A stretch of 10,666 nt of DNA from an uncultured Oscillospiraceae bacterium (GTDB taxonomy: Bacteria > Bacillota > Clostridia > Oscillospirales > Oscillospiraceae), in NCBI GenBank assembly GCA_900751035.1, contig CAADSF010000283.1, positions 1 through 10,666 of the forward strand, read 5' to 3'. The translations under genes were made by a program, and so were the position numbers. This document shows, piece after piece, positions 6,601-10,666 of the stretch (its first letter is position 1; every line of letters begins with the position of its first letter). The notes under the pieces are model-generated. The model saw only the letters and a program-made list of their open reading frames with translations. It did no database searches and was not told the origin of the DNA.

Positions 6601-8436
6601 TTATTTTTTGATTTCCTCCAGAATAAAGGAAGCCGGGATATCAAGCTCGATACGAGCGCCGTTCTGGCTGCATTTTCGGTATTCACCGCAGAGCTCCATA
6701 CGTATGATGGAGTCGATGATGACTGTGCCGGTTCCGCTGTCCGCTGCGGCTTCTGTATGCTCGTCGAAGCCGCGGCCATTGTCCTGAAAAACGATCTGAT
6801 AGAGCTCGCCCGGCGGATTGAGCTTCGCGCTGATGTGGATGCTCAGGGGATGGTCCAGCGCACGGTTGTGCTTGACGGAATTGTTGATGATCTCGTTGGC
6901 GACCAGCGCGAAGGAAACGGCCATCCCGTATGGAATCAGTATTTCTTCAAAATCAAGCTGAATCGACGCGGTATCCTCGTAAATCCCGGCGACCTCGCGC
7001 ACGATGGAATAAAGATCGATCATACTGCCGGAGGTGCTTTCACGGCACAGCAGATTGTGGATGCTGGCCATGCTCTGGACGCGTTGGGAGATGTCGTTCA
7101 GGATATCGCCGATGATCGGCGTGTCCTGCGGCAGAATCCCGTGCTCCTCCAGCTGGGCTCGCTCCATTTCCAGCAGGGAAACAATGATCTGCAGATTATT
7201 TTTGATCCGGTGGTGACTTTCCAGCAGCAGAACAGAATTGCCCATCAGCTTCGTCTTTTCCACAAGGATTCCAATCTCCTTTGCAGCCCACTTGAGCAGC
7301 AGGAGCTCTTCTTCCGTATAGACATAATAGTCCGAATAGACAACCTCAATGAGGAGCTTACAGCCATTAGACAGCGCGTTTGGCATGAATACGACCGTGC
7401 GAAAGCCAACATCTGCCGGAAACAGCGTTGCAAACATACTCTCATTGAAGTTCAGATAGAGCAGGCGCGGCGAATCCGACAAGTGCAGGATGCTGTCCTG
7501 CGGAACAAACATACTGCGGGAGGCTTCATCGTCTTTTGCAACGACCTGCAGCAGATTCTGCTGATTCTGGTCAACGAGATAGATCAGGCAGTTGCAGGCT
7601 TTTGTGATGTTCATGACGTATTTGGAGAACATGTGCAGGGATTTGCGCAGATCGACGGTGTCGGTAAAGCTCGGCATATTCTCGTTGATGAGCCGCAGTA
7701 CCTCGATTTTTTTGTTCTCGTCTTTGTCCGCCTGATAGGGATGACTGCCGACCATGATGGGGAAAAAGCGACGCGGATTTTCTGCAACCTGTTCGGCAGG
7801 GTAGCAGCCGTAGTTCCGACCGTGTGAGAAGATTGTGATATGATCGGCAATTTTGACTGCTTCTTCCCACTGGCTCGACAGATACAGAATCTGCGTGCCG
7901 CGGCTGCACATCAGATCGAGCAGCCCCAGCACGATTGCAAAGTTCTTATAGGACAGGCAGTTGGTCAGGTCCCGCAGCAAAAGCAGCTTCGGACGGCGAT
8001 AATAGCTGCGCAGAAGCTCAAGAATTTTTCGGTCCTCACGGGCCATTTTCGAGGCCTTCTGCCGCGCCGGCAGATACAGCCCGGTCTCCGAGAGCACACG
8101 CTCATACTCTGCCGCACGCTTTCTGGAGTGAAAATAGAAAAAGGATGCCTCGGAGAAGAGCACGTTATCCTGCGCCGTCAGATTGGGGAAGAGCGTATCC
8201 GGTCCGATAATCAGCTGAATATCTCCATTGCGTACCAGCTTGAAATAGTCCTCGCCGTCAAGCAGAATATGCCCGCCTGTCAGCGGCTGATCGCCCAGAA
8301 ATGTACTCAGAAGCTCATCCAGAAATGTTGCGTTCGGACAGAGCAGTGCATTGACGCCGAGCTTTTCAAATTGTACGTTGATGTCTTTGATCCGTCCGCT
8401 CTGCGTAGCCGCGGAAACCTGTTTTAGCTCCAGCAT
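6601..8436 (-). CDS. Sensor histidine kinase with N-terminal degenerate ABC-ATPase domain (pseudo-NBD-GAF-HisKA_2-HATPase)
   Basis: This is a 611-residue cytosolic protein without membrane segments. Residues 1-212 follow the plan of an RbsA/MglA-type sugar-importer ATPase (DINVQFEKLGVNALLCPN, GGHILLDGEDYF, LFPNLTAQDNVLF, RRPKLLLLRDLTNCLS, ILYLSSQWEEAVKIADHITI), but the catalytic motifs are gone. CPNATFLDE replaces Walker A, MARED replaces the LSGGQ signature, LLRDLT replaces the LLDEPT of Walker B, and Ser replaces the H-loop His. Residues about 247-395 are GAF-like. HHRIKNNLQ (His408/His409) is the HisKA_2 phosphoacceptor. ANEIINNSVKHN (N-box), DNGRGFD (552-558) and SGTGT (567-571) form an intact HATPase. 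AAAGGA lies upstream of the ATG, which follows the regulator's stop by 18 bases. It should phosphorylate that ANTAR regulator. I infer that the dead ATPase domain senses or docks on the operon's sugar permease. Confidence 0.9.
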   Translation of the reverse strand: MLELKQVSAATQSGRIKDINVQFEKLGVNALLCPNATFLDELLSTFLGDQPLTGGHILLDGEDYFKLVRNGDIQLIIGPDTLFPNLTAQDNVLFSEASFFYFHSRKRAAEYERVLSETGLYLPARQKASKMAREDRKILELLRSYYRRPKLLLLRDLTNCLSYKNFAIVLGLLDLMCSRGTQILYLSSQWEEAVKIADHITIFSHGRNYGCYPAEQVAENPRRFFPIMVGSHPYQADKDENKKIEVLRLINENMPSFTDTVDLRKSLHMFSKYVMNITKACNCLIYLVDQNQQNLLQVVAKDDEASRSMFVPQDSILHLSDSPRLLYLNFNESMFATLFPADVGFRTVVFMPNALSNGCKLLIEVVYSDYYVYTEEELLLLKWAAKEIGILVEKTKLMGNSVLLLESHHRIKNNLQIIVSLLEMERAQLEEHGILPQDTPIIGDILNDISQRVQSMASIHNLLCRESTSGSMIDLYSIVREVAGIYEDTASIQLDFEEILIPYGMAVSFALVANEIINNSVKHNRALDHPLSIHISAKLNPPGELYQIVFQDNGRGFDEHTEAAADSGTGTVIIDSIIRMELCGEYRKCSQNGARIELDIPASFILEEIKK

Positions 8437-8454
8437 GGTGGCGTTCCTTTATTG

Positions 8455-9039
8455 TTATAGATCCAGCAGCTTTTCAGCTGTAATGAGTTCTCTGGAAATG
8501 ACGGCGATTTTTTTGTTCCGATCCTTGCTCATCTTCTGCAGACGCTTCATGGCCTCTGGCTCCGTCAAAGCAAAGCGGCTCATCAGAATGCCCTTGGCGC
8601 GTTCTATATACTTCCGGTCCTCCAGAGCCGTGCGCAGCGTATCGGATTCCTGCCGAATCTGCATAAATTCCTGATACCGCGCCAGTGCGATCTGAATCGC
8701 GGCGCTGATCTGTTTGCTGTCGACCGGCTTGAGAAGATACCCGAACGCCCCGGCACGGGCGGCCTGCGCACTCAGCTCTTCAGAATAGAAGCCCGTGATG
8801 AACACACACGGAACCAGCGCCTCCTGCAGCACGTGATCCACGACTTCGATGCCGCTCTTTCCGGGCATATTGATGTCGATGAGCACCATGTCCGGGCGCA
8901 GGCGCAGGATCTCCCGCTCCGCAGTATCACCGTCGCGCGCAACACCGATCACGGTATGTCCAAGCCGCTGGCACTGCATCTTGAAATTGCTCAGAATAAT
9001 GGCCTCGTCTTCTGCGATAAACAGCCGCAATTGCTCCAT
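8455..9039 (-). CDS. ANTAR-domain response regulator (RNA-binding antiterminator)
   Basis: This is a 194-residue protein, the usual length of EutV/AmiR-type regulators. Residues 1-120 are a receiver domain with the acidic pocket Glu10-Asp11, phosphoacceptor Asp55 in LIDINMPG, Thr82 and Lys104. A helical linker (about 120-138) leads into the ANTAR domain (138-191) with DRKYIERAKGILM and LTEPEAMKRLQKMS. Phosphorylation normally dimerises such proteins so that they bind tandem RNA hairpins and prevent a terminator from forming. I chose ATG 9039 over the upstream ATG at 9225: it starts exactly at the first receiver strand and has GGAGG six bases upstream, whereas the longer form would overlap the epimerase and has no homology in the extension. 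It is co-transcribed with the kinase, and a promoter lies directly upstream. Its RNA targets are probably in the transporter leader outside the window. Confidence 0.93.
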   Translation of the reverse strand: MEQLRLFIAEDEAIILSNFKMQCQRLGHTVIGVARDGDTAEREILRLRPDMVLIDINMPGKSGIEVVDHVLQEALVPCVFITGFYSEELSAQAARAGAFGYLLKPVDSKQISAAIQIALARYQEFMQIRQESDTLRTALEDRKYIERAKGILMSRFALTEPEAMKRLQKMSKDRNKKIAVISRELITAEKLLDL

Positions 9040-9072
9040 GGTTTCCTCCAGTACATAGAATTGTGAGTCTTC

Positions 9073-9130
9073 GGGAATCAATACAAAATGATTATATTCC
9101 CGGCGGTCACATTTGTAAAGCGATACCGCC
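9073..9130. repeat. Two abutting inverted repeats over the regulator promoter
   Basis: GGCGGT/ACCGCC (9102-9107 with 9125-9130) brackets the -35 box, and GGGAAT/ATTCCC (9073-9078 with 9096-9101) brackets the -10 box. The two dyads touch with no spacer and the first begins right at the epimerase stop codon. In read-through RNA they could fold as tandem hairpins; as DNA they could be operators. Neither loop shows the hexanucleotide with A at position 1 and G at position 4 known for ANTAR targets. Confidence 0.5.
9091..9119 (-). promoter_or_regulatory. Sigma-A-like promoter of the response regulator-kinase pair
   Basis: On the - strand TTTACA (9119-9114) and a perfect TATAAT (9096-9091) are 17 bases apart. 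Transcription would begin near 9084 and give a leader of about 45 bases before the ATG at 9039. It allows the sensory pair to be made when the upstream transporter operon is off, which is needed if the pair is to induce that operon. Confidence 0.75.
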
Positions 9131-9808
9131 TCAGCGGATACATTTGGCAAACTCCAGTTCCATCTTCGGCCACGCCTCATGAATGTCTGCGGAATGGCTG
9201 AAGAGGAATGTATTTCCAAGCACAATGTAGTCTATGCCAGTCTCATGGATGGCCTTCATGGTGTTGGCATGGCAGCCGCCGTCGATCTGTGTTTCAAAAT
9301 GAAGCCCGTCCGCTTCACGCAGTGCAATCGCCTGCCGGATCTTCTCCAGAACGACTGGCGCAAGCTTCTGTCCGGCAAAGCCAGGGGTCACGCCCATAAA
9401 GGTCAGCAGGTCGACCTGATCGAGATAGGCTTCGATCTGCGAAAGGGGAGTGGCCGGATTGAGGACCACGCCGAACCGCCTGCCGTTCTTTTTGACGAGC
9501 TCAATATATTTGAATACATTTTTCTCCACAGCATCCGCCTGAAAGGAGAGGATGTCTGCGCCTGCGTCGATGCAGGCCTGCGCGATCTCGTATTCCGTGC
9601 CGTCGACCATCATATGAACATCGATCGGTTTTTTTGCATAGGGCGCCAGCTGCCGGATAAAGTCCGGAAACAGGCACATGTTTTTGGCATAGTGCCAGTC
9701 AATGATATCCACATGGAACAGTGCCGTATAGTCGTTGAGCGCAGTGATCTGATCGGCTGCGTGCATCAGGTCCATACCCATCAGGGAGGTGGAAAATTTC
9801 TGCTTCAT
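9131..9808 (-). CDS. D-allulose-6-phosphate / ribulose-phosphate 3-epimerase family protein
   Basis: This 225-residue TIM-barrel protein is closer in pattern to AlsE than to housekeeping Rpe: STSLMGMDL at the start, VTPGFAGQKLAPVVLEKI at 140-157, and LFSHSADIHEAW near the end. The metal ligands are present as His32, Asp34, His65 and Asp176 (QIDGG). It should epimerise a ketose 6- or 5-phosphate at C3, feeding the imported sugar into fructose-6-phosphate or the pentose phosphate route. Two usually conserved spots differ: DWHY replaces DGHF after the first metal site, and FQAD stands where His-x-E is common. I start at ATG 9808 (GAGGA five bases upstream), not at 9844, because homology begins at KFSTSLM and the upstream ATG lies in a hairpin loop. 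It follows the sugar-binding protein gene by 74 bases. Confidence 0.85.
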   Translation of the reverse strand: MKQKFSTSLMGMDLMHAADQITALNDYTALFHVDIIDWHYAKNMCLFPDFIRQLAPYAKKPIDVHMMVDGTEYEIAQACIDAGADILSFQADAVEKNVFKYIELVKKNGRRFGVVLNPATPLSQIEAYLDQVDLLTFMGVTPGFAGQKLAPVVLEKIRQAIALREADGLHFETQIDGGCHANTMKAIHETGIDYIVLGNTFLFSHSADIHEAWPKMELEFAKCIR

Positions 9809-9832
9809 AGCTTCCTCACTTTTTAGATTGAG

Positions 9833-9859
9833 CCCCGTCTCCACAGCGCGGAGACGGGG
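9833..9859 (-). other. Intergenic GC-rich hairpin without U-tract
   Basis: A perfect 10-bp stem (9833-9842 with 9850-9859) with a seven-base loop lies between the binding-protein stop codon and the epimerase start. No T-run follows on either strand. It is probably an RNA-stability or partial attenuation element that keeps binding-protein mRNA more abundant than downstream mRNA, as is common after sugar-binding-protein genes. Confidence 0.65.
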
Positions 9860-9882
9860 ACAGAGGTGTTGCGGATTCAGGA

Positions 9883-10666
9883 TTATTCGGGCTTATAGTT
9901 CGGCAGGTACTGACGGATCGCGGCGAGCGCCTCTTCCGTGTCCAGATTGTCCTTCGTCAGCAGATAGGTGCCGGCGTCGACCTGCTTTTCTACGCTCTGG
10001 CCGTTCAGAAGCGCAAGAATCGTCTTGACGCCTTCATAGCCCATGTTGTACGGGCTCTGCAGAACGGTGGCTGTGACCATGCCGGTCTTGATGTAGGAGA
10101 TGATGTCCTCGCTGACGTCAACAGAGCAGAGCTTGACCTCGCCGCAGATGCCTTCCTGAAGGAATGCGTTGCTGGCGCCGGTGATGGCTGCGTCGTTGGA
10201 GCAGAAGATGACGCTGATATCGGGGTTCGCGGTCAGGTAGTTCAGGGCCATGGATTCTGCGGTCGGGATGTCGGAGTCTGCCAGCTGGATGCCGAGATAC
10301 TCGATGTTCTCATACTCCTGCATTCCCTGATTGAAGCCTTCGGGACGGTCCACACCGGCGGCAAACGCGTAGTTATCGCCGATGATAGCATATTTGCCCT
10401 CGTAGCCGATGATCTCTGCCATATATTCGCCGAGCTTTTTGCAGCCGCTGACGTTGTCGGTGCAGATGAAGGAGCTGGCGTCGTTCGGCTCAACGCCGGA
10501 GTCTACGGTGCAGACAAAAACGCCGTTTTCTTCCGCGTCAACGACGGCAGAGTGCAGCGCCTCAGGATCGGTCGCGGCAAGCAGGATGCCGTCCACACCA
10601 GCAGTGACTGCGTTGTTCATGATGTCGATCTGCCCCTGAGAGTCGCCGTTTCTGGCCGGGCCGTCA
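9883..10666 (-). CDS. Sugar ABC transporter substrate-binding protein (5' end outside window)
   Basis: The last 260 residues of a ribose/galactose-type periplasmic-binding protein (Peripla_BP_4, RbsB/AlsB/XylF group) are visible. They begin at DGPARNGDSQGQIDIMNN, followed by VTAGVDGILLAATDP, TVDSGVEP, GKYAIIGDNYAFAAG, NPDISVIFCSNDAAITGA and LCSVDVSEDI. The N-terminus with signal peptide and lipobox lies outside, so surface anchoring is inferred from the family. It captures a sugar and delivers it to an inner-membrane permease. ABC permease and ATPase genes are expected upstream (to the right) but are not in view. It ends at a TAA (9885-9883), 74 bases before the AlsE-like epimerase. The partner enzyme suggests allulose, ribose or a related rare ketose or pentose, but the binding site cannot be read reliably from sequence alone. 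Confidence 0.9.
   Translation of the reverse strand, partial: DGPARNGDSQGQIDIMNNAVTAGVDGILLAATDPEALHSAVVDAEENGVFVCTVDSGVEPNDASSFICTDNVSGCKKLGEYMAEIIGYEGKYAIIGDNYAFAAGVDRPEGFNQGMQEYENIEYLGIQLADSDIPTAESMALNYLTANPDISVIFCSNDAAITGASNAFLQEGICGEVKLCSVDVSEDIISYIKTGMVTATVLQSPYNMGYEGVKTILALLNGQSVEKQVDAGTYLLTKDNLDTEEALAAIRQYLPNYKPE

Noticed and set aside
6460..7827. 455-codon + strand ORF opposite the histidine kinase
   Set aside because: Antisense shadow of a well-supported kinase; it runs through the terminator hairpin at its start and shows no recognisable domain.
9073..9130. Canonical ANTAR RNA target
   Set aside because: Two hairpins in tandem were tempting, but the loops are too long and lack A1/G4 hexaloops, no terminator overlaps them, and much of the segment is promoter sequence. 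Kept only as dyads.
9040..9225. 62-residue N-terminal extension of the response regulator
   Set aside because: It overlaps the epimerase gene and the promoter; the ATG at 9039 has a strong GGAGG and begins exactly at the receiver fold.
1..10666. CRISPR arrays, tRNA or rRNA genes
   Set aside because: No regularly spaced repeats were found by eye and no cloverleaf or rRNA-like sequence was recognised on either strand; a tool scan was not possible.

Overview
The window looks like DNA from an anaerobic member of the Bacillota, most likely class Clostridia. The grounds are a glycyl-radical-enzyme activase, an enoate-reductase-type flavoenzyme, an iron-dependent alcohol dehydrogenase, tandem large serine recombinases, and a HisKA_2 kinase paired with an ANTAR response regulator, together with purine-rich ribosome binding sites and moderately high GC. 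This is inferred from gene content; no 16S or other marker is present.

There are three regions. Positions 1-2600 are mobile-element debris. They hold the 3' end of one serine recombinase and the catalytic N-terminus of a second (+ strand), then a bidirectional terminator. On the - strand follow a beheaded phage terminase large subunit, a head-closure protein, a small XRE regulator with a clear promoter and operator-like dyads, and the first 87 residues of a PD-(D/E)XK restriction-type protein. Three of these genes stop or start abruptly in the middle of a conserved domain.

Positions 2600-6450 (+ strand) look like a decaying catabolic cluster. They hold the C-terminal part of a glycyl-radical activase, an intact iron alcohol dehydrogenase, a composite ORF made of a DapA-family N-terminus fused in frame to the C-terminus of an AEC transporter, and an old-yellow-enzyme/enoate reductase broken by a frameshift and a large internal deletion. 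Only the alcohol dehydrogenase is whole. This could be real genome decay or a stack of assembly joins; the sequence alone cannot decide.

Positions 6500-10666 (- strand) are an intact and more interesting module. In transcription order they hold a ribose/galactose-type sugar-binding protein (5' end outside the window), a D-allulose-6-phosphate/ribulose-phosphate 3-epimerase, an ANTAR response regulator and a histidine kinase, closed by a strong terminator. The kinase is the main find. Its first ~210 residues keep the layout of a sugar-importer ABC ATPase but have lost Walker A, the signature, Walker B and the H-loop. This is followed by a GAF-like region, a HisKA_2 phosphoacceptor domain and a HATPase. 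I infer that the dead ATPase domain may dock on, or report from, the cognate sugar permease and pass a transport signal to the RNA-binding ANTAR regulator, which would control this operon by antitermination. The RR-kinase pair also has its own sigma-A-like promoter (TTTACA-17-TATAAT) just after the epimerase stop codon.
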